A DNA stretch of 62,605 nt, taken from contig SGPM01000152.1 in the NCBI GenBank assembly GCA_004802725.1, forward strand, positions 1 to 62,605, given 5' to 3'. The translations under genes were made by a program, and so were the position numbers. This DNA is from Antrodiella citrinella. Lineage: Eukaryota; Basidiomycota; Agaricomycetes; Polyporales; Steccherinaceae. Below, piece after piece: positions 1-11,423 of the stretch (the first letter of the stretch is position 1; the number at the start of each line of letters is the position of its first letter). The notes beneath the pieces were generated by a model. It made no database searches. It worked only from the letters and a program-made list of their open reading frames with translations, and was not told the origin of the DNA.

Positions 1-64
1 CCATTTCATTTTATTCAACTATTTAACAACAGACTATGTTTTACAACCATTTTTTACATGACAT

Positions 65-106
65 TGTACAATATTACTAGCTGTACAATATTACTAGCTG
101 TACAAT
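65..106. repeat. 17-bp tandem repeat, about 2.5 copies
   Basis: The unit TGTACAATATTACTAGC is repeated head to tail twice, and a third partial unit (TGTACAAT) follows. It lies in non-coding sequence and I can attach no function to it. Confidence 0.85.
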
Positions 107-1806
107 GCCTGGCCCAGGGTTGTACATAAAACTATCCTGGCCACGCTGAACACAAGCTCTGCCCAGCTTGGTGGGACTCTTGTTTTACAAAGTCAGGTAT
201 CTCTATTGCAGACACATACAGTAAGGGAAGGGCGCGATCTCCGATCCGTCCGACCAAACCGTCAGGTACCCACTCGAGTTTTAAAACTTGCAATGTCACC
301 AGTAGTAGCGAGATGTCGCAGTGAAAACCTGACATCTCGAGACCTAATGACCATCGCGTCGGGCTTTCGTAATGAAGTCCTGATGCCACCACAACGGGTG
401 GCTCCGCAGAGTCCTCACTGTGGGGGCGTGACACCGTGTTGGACCTGTTGGCCCGAGCCCCATGCCAGCTCAACTTGAAGAGAGCGTGTACGACGGTCGT
501 CTGGGGAGTCTAGGGGTAGTAGGGAGGGATACCGTGTGCAGGTATTCGCGCCAGAGCTTGGTGGTCGTCCGAGTCGTTGTTAACCATGACTTGCAGAAAC
601 ACGTAGCATAAGCGCGGAAAACGGGAAACGCCGGGTCTGTTTGTCTGTTCTCCCTCTCGACCAATGGGAAAGCTCCTTTGTCCAACTGTCTTTTTGACCA
701 ATCGGAACCTTTACCGAAACCGAGCTCTTTTATTATATAGATATGCAACAGCTGGTTCCAAGTTGAACTTGACTCGGAACTGTTATGTGCACTACAATGT
801 ACAGCCCATGAACTCGACACTCTCAGGGTCATATGTTCTTCGATGATGGTGGAACCCCGAGCGGTATGTCGCGTTGTCTTGGCGTAGCTCGATACTGACT
901 GGAACGGTAGAGACAGTATGTGCCAGTGTCGGTTGCGTCGACCCACCTCAGGTCTAGCGTTGGTTGTAGGCCCTTGCCTGAACCCTTGTGTATCAACAGT
1001 TACACACATATGCCTCGCCTCTCAGCGAGTACAGTGGTAGAACCACTGTCAAATCCGGGCATTATCCGACCGTTATTGCACCGATGTCGATATGAAGTGG
1101 TCATGAGCGATTTTGTCCATCAAGAAGCCAGGGCCCAGCGGCCTCTATGGTCACAAGCCCCTATACTACGGCGCAATGTAGCTTGACGGTGAATGCGAGT
1201 CTCTCATTTCGAAGTGCATATCGTGATGTTTCGTTAATATGAATCCGCACTAGCACCACCCGAGCGTGTCTTCCAAGTTAGATGGACCGGAGCAGCAAGG
1301 CTCCGGAGTCTAGAAGGCTGTGGTGTCCTGGACGTCGTTCTGCGATCAACTTGCGAATGTGAGATTGGTTCGAACAGAGCAACACTTTTAGCAAGTTACG
1401 CCACAGTCGGTATGGACTCGATACACGGATAGGCACCCAGCTGAAGTTTGCTCTACAGAATCTCATCGCAGTTGGCCGTGAGCGGCTTGATGTCGATGCC
1501 AGAAAGTGTTCACGCAGCTGTCTACAATATGCCATCACGCATCACCCTCCAGATACGGTTCATCTTGAGAAATGAAACCCTTGACCACAAACCTAGTTTC
1601 TGACGTCACAGCTAATCACAATGATGTAAAGGAAGGGAGACTATCGATGATTCCTTCTCCCTAAGTCTCACCCTGTGATTTGCTGATATTGTCTCTGCTT
1701 CGATCGCTATCTGAATGGAACAACCGTCAGTGGTCATGCTACTTCTATCGTGTTCTTCCAAGTGGTAAAGACGGCTACAGGGAACTTTACAAGACCTCAT
1801 TTTCTG

Positions 1807-1815
1807 TATATATAT
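1807..1815 (+). promoter_or_regulatory. TATA box of P450 copy 1
   Basis: TATATATAT lies 59 bases before the ATG at 1874. The spacing suits a fungal core promoter and supports the choice of that start codon. Confidence 0.6.
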
Positions 1816-1873
1816 CTCACCGGTATCGACGAGAAGAATCAGACCACTCAGCACACAGCAAAGCATCCACAAC

Positions 1874-3982
1874 ATGTTTACGCTCACTTCTCCCTTCTCG
1901 CTCTTCATCATTCCAATTGTCTGGGTCATATGGAAGTGGCTCGGTCCCAATAGTGCACGTACTCTAACATTCTGGATCATATGAAGTATTGACAGTATTG
2001 CGTTGTAGCTGCGCCATATTCCAACTGTCGGCACCTCTTTTCCAGGTTTAGCGTATCTCAATGGATTACGCTATACGTGGCGAGCAAAGGAAATCCTGTA
2101 TGCCGGATATGCTAAAGTTTGTGACCGCTATTTTCATTAGGTGGAATAGCTCACATACCTTTCCTTCGATTCAGTACGCACACACCAAGGGCATCTTCAA
2201 GGTTGCTTTGCCTGACCAGTGGCTCGTCGTCGTCGCGGGCCCTCAACATCTTGAAGACCTGAAGAGGATGTCGGAAGACCAGATCTCTAATTATGGAGGT
2301 CTTGACGAAGTAAGCTATTCTGACTTCTCTACTACATGACCGAGCCATAATAATTTTTCAGTTGCTTGCTGGAACGCATCAATTCGGCGCCGAATTTGTA
2401 GCCAACCCGTACCATCTGCCCCTCATACAAGCTCATCTTAACAGGAATTTGAGCGATTTCCATCCTGTTCTCAAGGATGAGATGTGGGCCGCTTTCCGCG
2501 ATTGCATCGGTTCTCCAGACGGTAGGTTTCTCGTATAGCATGCTTCTTGTCCTAAACCAATTTATTTTGGTTGATATAAGGCTGGACGAGCTTCCCCGCT
2601 TTCAAGACTGTATTAAGTCTGGTATCTCGAACGTCCAACAGAGCGATCGTTGGCTCACAGCTCTGTACGTACCATTCGCGGCGTCCTATACCGTTTATAC
2701 TGAATTTCGCTACGATGCTCAGGCAATGATCCTAGGCTCCTATCCACTGCTACAGATTATACTCTCAATGTCAGCCGGGGTCGACTTATCATTAATCTTT
2801 TCCCGTCAATCTTGAAGCCGTGGGTTGATCCACTCGTTTTTTACTTGATTGTGGAATCTCATAGCCACGCAGGATCGTTGCCAAACTGGTCAATAAAGTG
2901 CCGTCGCTCATCATGCAAATGAAAGAGGTCGTGGGTCCAACCATTGAGCAAAGACGTGAGCAAGCCGAACAGGCTTTACGGAGCAAGGACGAATGGGAAA
3001 ACAAACCTGTGTGTGTTCCTGTCTCCGAATCGTCGGCGTATCACTAATGGGCTTTCAAATTCAGAATGACCTACTGATGTGGCTGATAAACGAAGGAATC
3101 AAGCATGGATATCCAACTGAGAACACGATTCAGTATCTATTGAGTGTGGAATTTGTCCTTCTCCACACTACAACGTCGGTCAGGTCTCATCTTACCAAGG
3201 AAATTGCTTGTTGGCTTAAACCTTTCTTCAGAGTGTCACGCAAGCTTTATACCATCTGGCAGCGGACCCTTCGCTAGCGGTGCCGTTGCGTGAAGAGCTC
3301 GAGGCAGTCCTCGCTGAAGAACACGGCGATCTCACAAGCAAGACTGCTGTCTCCAAATTGAAGAAGATGGATAGTTTTTTGAAGGAATCTCAGAGGTTAA
3401 ACGGACCCAATGCGAGTGAGTACCATGACATTCGATACTCATCCATGGTACGATGCTGGTCAATTACTCATGATCCCGTTCACGCCGATACCGCAGCAAG
3501 CATATGGCGAAAAACCCTCCAGCCAATCACCTTCTCATCTGGAATAACTGTACCTGCGGATACCTACCTATGTGCGACCGCGTTGGGAACACACCTTGAC
3601 GAGCATAATTACAAGGACGCTACCGAGTTCAACCCGTGGCGGTCTGTCGATGAAGGCGCTGCGCGTGGCTTTGCCAGCACGACCACCGACTACATTGCCT
3701 TTGGACAAGGCAGACATAGATGGTACGTTGTCGGGGGTCTTACAGCGCTGTTCTACTTGACAACTGACGACGGTAATCCCGGATAGCCCCGGCCGCCATT
3801 TCGCTGCCTACGTGATGAAGCTCATGATGGCTTACATCGTCTTACACTACGACGTTGAACTGGACCCCGCTGAACGCGGCGTACGGCCTGCAAGCAAATG
3901 GATCTCGAATACGATCATCCCAAATACTACCGCGAACGTGCTGCTCAGGGGGAGAAAGGCCATCGCGGACATAGACTTGTGA
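1874..3982 (+). CDS. Cytochrome P450, paralog copy 1 (ent-kaurene-oxidase-like type)
   Basis: A membrane-anchored haem monooxygenase of roughly 500 residues in many short exons; substrate unknown. Exon 1 (from 1874) encodes a hydrophobic N-terminal anchor ending WKWLGPN. The exon from about 2012 resumes with IPTVGTSFPGLAYLNG. Later exons give the I-helix segment EFVLLHTTT, the ExxR motif (ESQR, about 3390), the PxxF-like FNPWR segment, and the haem loop FGQGRHRC|PGRHF. The intron at about 3723-3786 splits the haem-ligand Cys codon as TG|C. Exon joins inferred by comparison with the other three copies leave no frameshift or stop, so this looks intact although no single long reading frame covers it. 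The I-helix has His where many P450s have an acidic residue, as I recall for fungal ent-kaurene-oxidase-type families; exact CYP family not assigned. Closest relatives in the window are at 40357, 52477 and 55561. Confidence 0.88.
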
Positions 3983-4447
3983 TAACACGACTCCCATGCG
4001 GGACAAATGTATTCTATAGACGAACCAGGCCAAATAGGAGCTCTCGATGATCGAAAAAACATATATGGCTCCGTAGCGTCGCATTTCATTTATGGTGTTT
4101 ATCCCGCGGCACTCCCGAGCCCCGTGAGTGACCGAGAAAGGGAAAGGTTTAGGCTTGTTTACGTGTACCTGGTATACCCCACCAGGGGGATTCGGATCCT
4201 CGAAGGTTGGCGGCCGATTTTTCGTTCCGCGAGGCCTCAGCGATGTGCCCGTGTTTCCTCCCGCGATGGGTGCGCACGCACAAGCACATCATCACATCGT
4301 GATGAGGTGAAGATACCCCAGACTCAGTTCAAGCTGGCCGCTGCAAGATAGGAGCAACAAAATGTGTGGCAAGAAGCTATCCGTAAACAAATGACATCGT
4401 ATATCCAGCGACCTTCAATCATAAATCCTCCTGTAGTGCACTGTGCT
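3983..4447. other. Intergenic, convergent 3' ends
   Basis: This separates the 3' end of P450 copy 1 from the 3' end of the minus-strand membrane-protein gene. I see no gene, clear terminator or repeat. Confidence 0.5.
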
Positions 4448-5155
4448 CTACTTCCTATTGACCCTCAGCGAGCCCAACGGAGACCCAGGAGGAATAATCG
4501 GCAACTTGGGCCATGAGCTATCCCGCACGACTGCTCTGGTGGGCTCTGCGAGCTTGGGCAACGAGGTTACGGTCCCTTGGACGTGGATTGGAGGAAGGCT
4601 CCCTTCCACCGACCGCATGACCTCTTCCTCCACCACAGTACTCGTCGACGAGATATTCTTCTGCATGGTTAGAGCAGGTCCCACCGTCCGATTCGCCATG
4701 CTGTTGTTGATCATACCGACGGCAGATTCGATGTCAGCTTGCGACAAGTCCTTGGCGCTCGTCGGGCTGCCTTTGACTTCGGCGATCGCGTTCGAGGTGG
4801 TAGTAGCCAAGGCTTGGGTCTTTCGCCTTGCTCGCTCCGACCTCTTAGCTACGCGACCCTTCACCCAAGCCTTGATCTTCCCACGAGGCCAGTCCGCCAG
4901 TCCCGCCCAGAGACAGACGAGGACCATGAGGATCACGATGATCACGACGACACCGATAGCATTGATCTCCGCTTGCGAGCTAGCGTCGACGTGAGGGCTG
5001 CTGTAGTCGCCAGTGCTCACGTAGGGCTGTCCTATGAGGGCGTTGTCTTTCTGGTGTCCGACCATTGACGGTCCAGGGCCGGTAGACGGCTTGCAGAATG
5101 GGGTCTCTGGCGGACAGAGAGCGTTGCTGACGCTGCGTCGGACAGTGAGATGCAT
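4448..5155 (-). CDS. Hypothetical single-pass membrane protein
   Basis: An uninterrupted 235-residue frame with no family that I recognise. A polar N-terminal part (residues 1-64) is followed by one strong transmembrane helix at about residues 65-86, with core GVVVIIVILMVLVCLWAG. A very basic stretch follows (KIKAWVKGRVAKRSERARRK), then a Ser/Thr/Pro-rich tail. The positive-inside rule would put the C-terminal tail in the cytosol. The first Met used is the first in the frame. It lacks an obvious signal peptide, so it may be a type III membrane protein. The frame is long for chance and has coherent membrane-protein composition, but without homology I cannot give a role. It lies 266 bases downstream of the aspartyl-tRNA synthetase gene on the same strand. 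Confidence 0.6.
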   Translation of the reverse strand: MHLTVRRSVSNALCPPETPFCKPSTGPGPSMVGHQKDNALIGQPYVSTGDYSSPHVDASSQAEINAIGVVVIIVILMVLVCLWAGLADWPRGKIKAWVKGRVAKRSERARRKTQALATTTSNAIAEVKGSPTSAKDLSQADIESAVGMINNSMANRTVGPALTMQKNISSTSTVVEEEVMRSVEGSLPPIHVQGTVTSLPKLAEPTRAVVRDSSWPKLPIIPPGSPLGSLRVNRK

Positions 5156-5421
5156 CGTGCTTTGGTAGGATCCTGCTTGACGGGGTAAGATATTTGCTTG
5201 AGTCTTGAGGGTGATGGATGGTGGGTGGTAGAGACGACGGTGAGGAATTCCTGGCTGACCGGCCGACTATCCTCTGAACGTTGCTGACGCTGCTGACAGG
5301 CTGGACTAGTGATTCAGACGGGCTGGTTCACATTGAAATCATCAATACATGTCAATACACTTCTTGCCTACATACACCTTGCTGGTCTAGATTGAAACAT
5401 TGGATAACGCTTCCAGGACAT

Positions 5422-7463
5422 CTAAGGTTCCAGTCGTTTGGGGTCTCTCGGGAACAGCGACGCCCTCCGGATGTTGTTAAGCTTCAAAAACAGCATGAGC
5501 ACACGCTCGAGGCCGATACCTCCTCCACCGTGAGGCGGGCAACCCAGCTTGAACGCGTCCAAGTAGAAACTCATGGACTCAGGCTCGACACCTTTGCTCT
5601 TCATCTTTTCGGCCAGAAGGATAGGGTCGTGTATACGCTGAGCTCCAGAGAGGATTTCCTCGCCACGCATGAAGAAATCGTAAGAGTTGGAGACGGTCTG
5701 TGGATACACGGATCAGTGGCTGACAAGGGTCATGATGAGTGTCACGTACAGGGTCCTCAGGGTCAGGCATTGTGTAGAAGGGACGAAGCTCCATGGGGAA
5801 CTTATCGATGATGAAGTAGTCGGTGTCGTACTTGGCCTTCACGAGACGTCCAAGACGCTTCTCATTTTCGGTGCTAGATAAGAACATGAGTGATCTTCCA
5901 AAATGCCGCCATCTCAAGTAATTGAAAACACTCACTTGATATCGAACAACTCCGATCGGTCAACACCATCGGCTACGAGCAGATCAACGGCTTCCTTGAA
6001 CGTGAGTCTCAGTGTCTCTTCCAGCCACTTGAACTCATCAGCAGGATATTGTCGGTTAACAGCCTCGGTCTCCTGCTTATACTGCGCCTTCAGGCCCGTG
6101 AAGATGTGCTTGAATAGTGTATCGAGCAATTCCATGACCTCGTGGTAATGCTCCTCAATCGCCATCTCGAGATCCAGTCCAATGAACTCGGTCAGATGCC
6201 GGTGGGTGTTGGAGTCCTCCGCACGGAACACAGGCCCAATCTCGTATACACGCTCAAAGTCAGCGGCGATGGCCATTTGCTTAGCCAGTTGGGGGGACTG
6301 AGCGAGGAAAGCAGTGCCTACACACAATGTGCTACAATTGAGAGACGTCGCGGAAGGTGTCTGATGCTTCACTTACCTTTGAAGTAGCTAACTTTGAACA
6401 CCGATGCTCCTGACTCAGTAGCAGCACCCTGAAGTTTGGGACTGTGGATTTCAATGAAGCCTTGAGATTCCAAGTATTGTCTGAACAGGCTGCTGATGCC
6501 ATGCTGCAACTTGAACACGGCTTGGTTCGTTATTGTCTGCGTTCGACCATGTAAGTGTAAGCTAATAGGAATGGCGCAAGTCACGAACTCGAAGATCGAC
6601 CACACGGTTGTTCAGGCGAGTATCAAGGAGGACACGCTTGTACTGCACCTCCGCCGTTGATTCGATTTCCGTCTCAGCGCGCGTAGCATCTTCGACTGTG
6701 AATGGAAGGCGCGCCTCCAGACCAGCAATAAGATGGATCTATACGCATTCATGAGTTATCACCGTCGCACAAAGTTATCTGTTCAAGACATACCTGAATG
6801 ATATGCAGCTCTACGTCCCCGACCGTCGCACTCTTGATGATTTCCGGGCTCTTCTTCACAACACCCTCCACAAGCACGATACTCTCATCCTGCAGACTCG
6901 CCGTCCACTTCACCATCTGCTTGCTCACTTTCTCTGGGGTGACGGTCAGCAGAGCCTGTACGGAATCGATACGTTGTCGGAGGTTGAGGAAGACCATCTT
7001 GTTGCCCTGCGCACGCGATGTCTGCACGCGAGCACGGAGCAGGACTGTCTCGCCGTCCCTGTTCGGGTTCAAGGACGCGATCTGGACGCGAGTGCGCCGG
7101 AGTCGGCTTTGAGACTGGTTGAGAGGCTCTTTGCCATAGAATTCGGTGGCGTAATCCTGCAGAAAGAAAGAAAGTGTGAGATGAAGTTTGAACACAGTTC
7201 TGGAAGGGAATGGCTGGACGTACGACATCGGCGGCAGCTTTCTGTGCATCGAGCTCCGCTTGCTTCGCAGCTTTCTCTGCAGCTTTCTTCGCCTTTTCTG
7301 CCTCCTTTGCGCGTTTCTTCAATTCGTTTTTGGAGGGACCTTTCTCCTCACCACCTTCGGCTACCCTTCGAATCGGTTAGCTTGAGCGAACGTACGTAAC
7401 AGATGAATCGGTAACATACGGGTCCTGAGCAGTGGGGATCTGAGTGGGTTGCTCGTCGGCCAT
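5422..7463 (-). CDS. DPS1: Aspartyl-tRNA synthetase, cytosolic
   Basis: Charges tRNA-Asp with aspartate in the cytosol (class IIb synthetase). The start at 7463 reads [15 protein letters not shown]. The first intron appears to end inside CGAAG|GGT, which restores the frame into a Lys/Ala-rich N-terminal extension typical of fungal and animal AspRS. The OB-fold anticodon-binding domain follows (RTRVQIASL...[14 protein letters not shown], about 7110-6980). Class II motif 1 lies around [20 protein letters not shown] (about 6450), motif 2 is [15 protein letters not shown] (about 6220), and motif 3 is [15 protein letters not shown] near the C terminus (about 5500). The protein ends [10 protein letters not shown] with a TAG stop at 5422-5424. 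There are at least seven exons. It is divergent from CDC123 across 241 bases. Confidence 0.96.
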
Positions 7464-7704
7464 AGTTGTTGTAGGTACGATGTTGTTTGGGAGGTGTATA
7501 ACCGTCAATGGAGTCTCGAGTCTGACTTTTATTGACTCGCAGAGTTATCTGATTGTGTAGACCTAGTCTGGGGTTAGGGTTCTCCGTTCTGACTCGGCGT
7601 TGACTCGGGCTTTTTGGAGATCTTATCTTATCTAGAACAGACTCGACACTCATTCTCGTCCTTGACTCGAAAAGCACACCACTATCACCTTCAACTTGAG
7701 CAAC
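7464..7704. promoter_or_regulatory. Shared divergent promoter region, AspRS / CDC123
   Basis: Only 241 bases separate the two start codons, so both promoters and both 5' untranslated regions must lie here. A motif around GACTCG recurs several times in both orientations (for example near 7517, 7536, 7591, 7602, 7630, 7645 and 7663). I see no clear TATA box, as is common for housekeeping genes. Confidence 0.65.
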
Positions 7705-9028
7705 ATGCCTGCACCAATCACACCCGTAGATATCTTCCCTACGCTAACGGCATCCTCTGTTCTCGCGTTCCAATTTTCGTCGTGGTACCCCCGCTTTGCG
7801 TCGCTGAGCATCAAGAGCACGATCATCCGTCCGCTGAGCGCCGAGTTCAAAGAGTACCTCGACTCGGAAGGTGTCTTTCTCCCGGAAGGTTCAGAAGATG
7901 TGTTAGTCAGTCTCAGGGCCCAACCATTAACCTATCTACACCGCTCTCACGCTGCGATATCTTTTTCGCAGACCGGCAGAAAGTGAGCTCTCGGACGATG
8001 AAGGCGGCGCGGACGAAGACGAAGACGAAGACGAGGAAGCAGAGTCACGGAAGACGTTTGCGTTCCCGGAGTTGGACCAGAGGATACGAGACAACGTCGC
8101 GGAGTACGGTGCTGTGTTTCCGAAGCTGAACTTCTCGTCTCCCAGGGTGAGTACTCATCCGTTTGCACATATTCACCCTCTGTCAGCTGACCAAAATCTT
8201 ACAGGACGCTGCATGGATGCTACCAGCGTCGTCACCACTCAAGTGCACGTCCCCCTCGGAGGTGTATCTCCTGCTGAAGTCTTCGGACTTCGTTCTGCAC
8301 GACCTGGATCCAGACAGCGTGTTTGAGGGTGTTCCGCCGGCGGCGGAGCCTCACCCGTATGAGCTCGAGCTCGTCTTGCGAAAATGGTACCCCGTAGAAC
8401 GGAGTCGAGAGCTCAGGTGTTTCGTACGGCGAGAAATGCTGATTGGTGAGTAAGAGACGTTTCGTTGTTCAGATTTGGCTAATATTGGTTATGGGAAGGT
8501 GTGTCGCAACGAGATCCAAATTACTATGAATTCTGGAACGAAGCGAGCACGCGGAGCGACATCCTGGATGCTGTCATCCAGTTCTGGCAGAACAACGTGA
8601 AGGGGAAATGGGAAGCCTCCAACGGCGATTGTACGCCCCTTTCTCGTTCTCTACAGAGTCTGCCACTGACCTTTACATATGCACGCACAGACACCTTCGA
8701 CCTCCTCCTCACACGCGACCTCACCCGCGCCCACATCATCGACTTCAACCCGTACGCCCCACGCACCAACCCCATCCTCTTCACCTACAACGACCTCTTC
8801 GACCTCCTCAAAGCCGCCATGTCCCGCACAAATCACGACGGCTCCCACCCCAAACCCGAATTCAGAGTGATCGACTCCCGCTCACACCCCGCTGCCGCGC
8901 GCAACGCGCCGGCGCACCAACACAATATGGTCCCGATCGAAGCTCTGGTGATGGGCAACGGACGGACGGTACAGGAGTTCTCGCAGGCTTGGGAGGAGGA
9001 GGTGAGGTTGGCTGCGGAGCCTAAATAA
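7705..9028 (+). CDS. CDC123: CDC123 / D123 family, eIF2 assembly factor
   Basis: An ATP-grasp-like chaperone that helps assemble the eIF2 translation initiation complex in the cytosol. The start [20 protein letters not shown] at 7705 leads to the conserved [10 protein letters not shown] segment. Exon 2 has an acidic run ([15 protein letters not shown], encoded by a GAC-GAA repeat near 8015) and [11 protein letters not shown]. Later exons give [38 protein letters not shown] (the conserved Arg-Cys-Phe-Val core), and the C-terminal [20 protein letters not shown]. Five exons with short introns. The stop is TAA at 9026-9028. The final part beyond residue about 330 is a variable tail. Confidence 0.95.
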
Positions 9029-9447
9029 ACGAGTTACTATTACCAGCACGAGACGATTGGGTTGGAGGGACTCGAAGCTTGAGAGGGAGAAGGGAAGTCA
9101 TGATGATGGATGGATGGGTGCACTATATACTTGCGCTCAGTCGTCGTCGCATAAGTAAGTAGGTATAAGAGACAGGGAGAAGAAGTAGTTAAAAGAACAA
9201 ATTGTGTACAATGTCGAGGGCGTGCTTAGAATAATTCACGATATGCATACGCATACGTACGTATACGTCCATCATCTACTCGAAAGCTGTCCCCCATGAA
9301 CTGAAACTGAGAATACATCGGGTTGCAAAAAACAGATAAGAATTACGCACATCTCCACTCCACTGCGCCCTACGATCCCTGACGATGTGTGTATACCTAA
9401 CACTACTTCCTTCAAGCCTGCTTCGTTATAAACTCGGTTATGTGGGG
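9029..9447. other. Convergent intergenic region, CDC123 / SSH4
   Basis: 3' flanks of two convergent genes. It holds a short palindromic run of CATACG/CGTATG units (about 9243-9268) and nothing coding that I recognise. Confidence 0.5.
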
Positions 9448-11423
9448 TCATGACCGTCTGTCGCGTCTGCTCCTGTGGTGGGAGCGCGACGAGCTCGGCG
9501 CAGGCGTCAGCATCGTGCTTGGCAACGTCCCACTCTCCAACGCCGCAGCAATCACCTCCGCCGGCAAGTCCAAATGCACGCCATCCACGTACGCGAACGC
9601 GTCCAGCGGTGAATACGCCGGCGGATCCCTTTGCGGCACCAGGCTCGGCGTCGCTAGCGCCTGCAGATGTATATCCCGCAGGTTCGGCGTAGGCGGCTCT
9701 GGGCTCTGCGGCGAGTCGGGCGGGGGGTGTACCTGAATGGCGAGCTCCGAACCTGCACACGAGGAGCGAGATGCCGTGCGCGCATGAGTGATGCTGAATG
9801 GTTGACGGCGAGGTGTATTGAATGGATTCGCACCTGCGGCTGTGGCGGCTCGCGAGGGTGATCGAGATGACTCTGGTGAGCCCGAAGACGACGACCACTC
9901 ACCACCCTCGTCAGCATTTTCCTCGTCCGTCGGGGACGCCGGGAGGTTGTTGATGTTCAGAGGCGTATGGAAAGGCATATCTGTCGGCGAGACATATCTT
10001 CGCGACAAAGAAGTGACTGAAGATGGGCCTGCTGTTGAAGCTACCTCGATCTCTGAAGGTTCCTCTTCGATTGGGGTGATGGGAGGCGGTGGAGTATCAG
10101 GAGGGGACGGCGATGTCAATGGACTGGTCCGAAGAGGAGACGGTTCTATTGGTGCCGTTGTCGACGGAGACGTCCGTGGTCGCCGGGTACGATGACGACG
10201 AAGACGTGACGACGCGCCGTCCGGGGAGCCCGTCGAGCTCGGGGCTGGAGAAATGGCACCACCTGCTTGCAACAGGATGCTGCCCCGTTCGCTGCCATAG
10301 GCAGGAGGGGGCGCGAGTGTTCCCACACTGGGCGCCAGACCCCATTTCTTCACGTTCGCTTCAATGAACACGAAGCCCGACTGTCCAAGGTTGACGTGCA
10401 CGCTGCAGGGACCATCTGCCCCGATGGTGGGAAAGAGATTCCAAGTATTCAAGCCGATGAAGGCATCCTCCGTCTTGCGGCCGTTGCGTGTGAAGAACAC
10501 CGTGCCTGTGCGGGGACGGTAACCAACTCCCAGAACATCACCTTCCTTCAGCGCTGATCCAAAGGACGTGGCGGTGAAGGGATAGTTGTGCGACTTGTCG
10601 CCGTTCGATTGGTAGGCCACTGAGTACCGGCTATGCCCGGGGAGACGGAAGGAGGGGTACGGCTTCGTTGCGAGTCCTACAGCGACGTTGGTAGTCTCTG
10701 GGAGATCAAACATCTTGACTTCCCAGTAGTACACCTCGTTCAGTTTAGGCAAAGGCAAGTTGGACTGGACTGAGGTTGCTGAGGAAGGATCGGGGAGAAA
10801 AGTGATCTCTGTGCGAGCATGTACAAGCATGGAGGACATGGCTTCAAAATCCGGCTCGAACGACCAGGCTGATACACCCTTTTCTTGTATGGACAAGAAT
10901 TGGGAAAGCGTGATATCAGTCGGCGTAGAGTTGGGGGGATAATGTGTCTGGTATTCTAAGGGAGCAGACGCAAGATCAGGACCGGTCGACGATGCTAAAC
11001 GGGGTGGGTGTACATACCCTTTGCACGCAAGTACGAACGGCGAATATGTTCAGGCACAGACTCGAGCCAACGACTCTCGACCCCATCGAAGCCCCCCTCG
11101 CCCTCGACGAGGTCTTCTCTGCTCATATCGACGGGCCCATCTTGGTCACGGAGGGCTATGCCGCGACGTCTACGAAGAAGGATGACGCATAAGAGGAAAA
11201 GCAGGAGGAGGAAGAGGAATGTGGAGAGGACGATAAGGAGAGGCAGGATGATGTAGAAGGCATCATGGGTACCGTGGGTCGGTTGTTGTGGGTCCTCGCG
11301 GAGCTGAGTGAGGATCTGGTTGGTCGAGAGGAAGGAGTTCTTGAGGGCACGAGACGGTGCTTCAAGAGAGTCTGCTACTGGGTCCCAGTCGGGTAGATGA
11401 GGATGGACGATTTCCCTGTCCAT
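9448..11423 (-). CDS. SSH4: SSH4/EAR1-like SPRY-domain membrane protein (Rsp5 adaptor)
   Basis: Predicted single-pass endosome/vacuole membrane protein that recruits the Nedd4-type ligase Rsp5 to cargo. Exon 1 starts MDREIVHPHLPDW. It has one transmembrane helix at about residues 58-83 (LPLLIVLSTFLFLLLLFLLC), then a basic RRRRG stop-transfer and the SSH4-like segment VPEHIRRSYLRAKG. One intron (about 10960-11018) joins ...AKG to EYQTHYPPNSTPTDITLSQF. A SPRY/B30.2 domain follows (YYWEVKMFDLPETTNVAVGL ... GVGYRPRTGTVFFTRNG). The C-terminal third is Ser/Pro-rich and disordered, with two PPAY motifs (genomic 10297-10308 and 9613-9624) that fit PPxY ligands of Rsp5 WW domains. About 640 residues. 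Divergent from SNF4. Confidence 0.9.

Larger units (their letters stand above)
1..1873. other. Gene-free left flank upstream of P450 copy 1
   Basis: I see no convincing gene here. The reading frames on both strands are short and carry no family motif. Two CCAAT boxes (661-665 and 698-702) followed by an A/T-rich TATA-like stretch (731-740) look like an isolated promoter or a piece of an old LTR, but no coding frame follows. The last part is the promoter of the P450 starting at 1874. Confidence 0.5.

Noticed and set aside
132..433. Minus-strand sequence beginning TGTCACGCCCCC (from 433) resembling the start of an LTR
   Set aside because: I could find no matching TG...CA right end, no target duplication and no second copy in the window.
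2061..3786. P450 copy 1 at first looks like a pseudogene because no long frame covers it
   Set aside because: Comparison with the other copies places introns that restore a complete frame from 1874 to 3982, including the split haem Cys codon.
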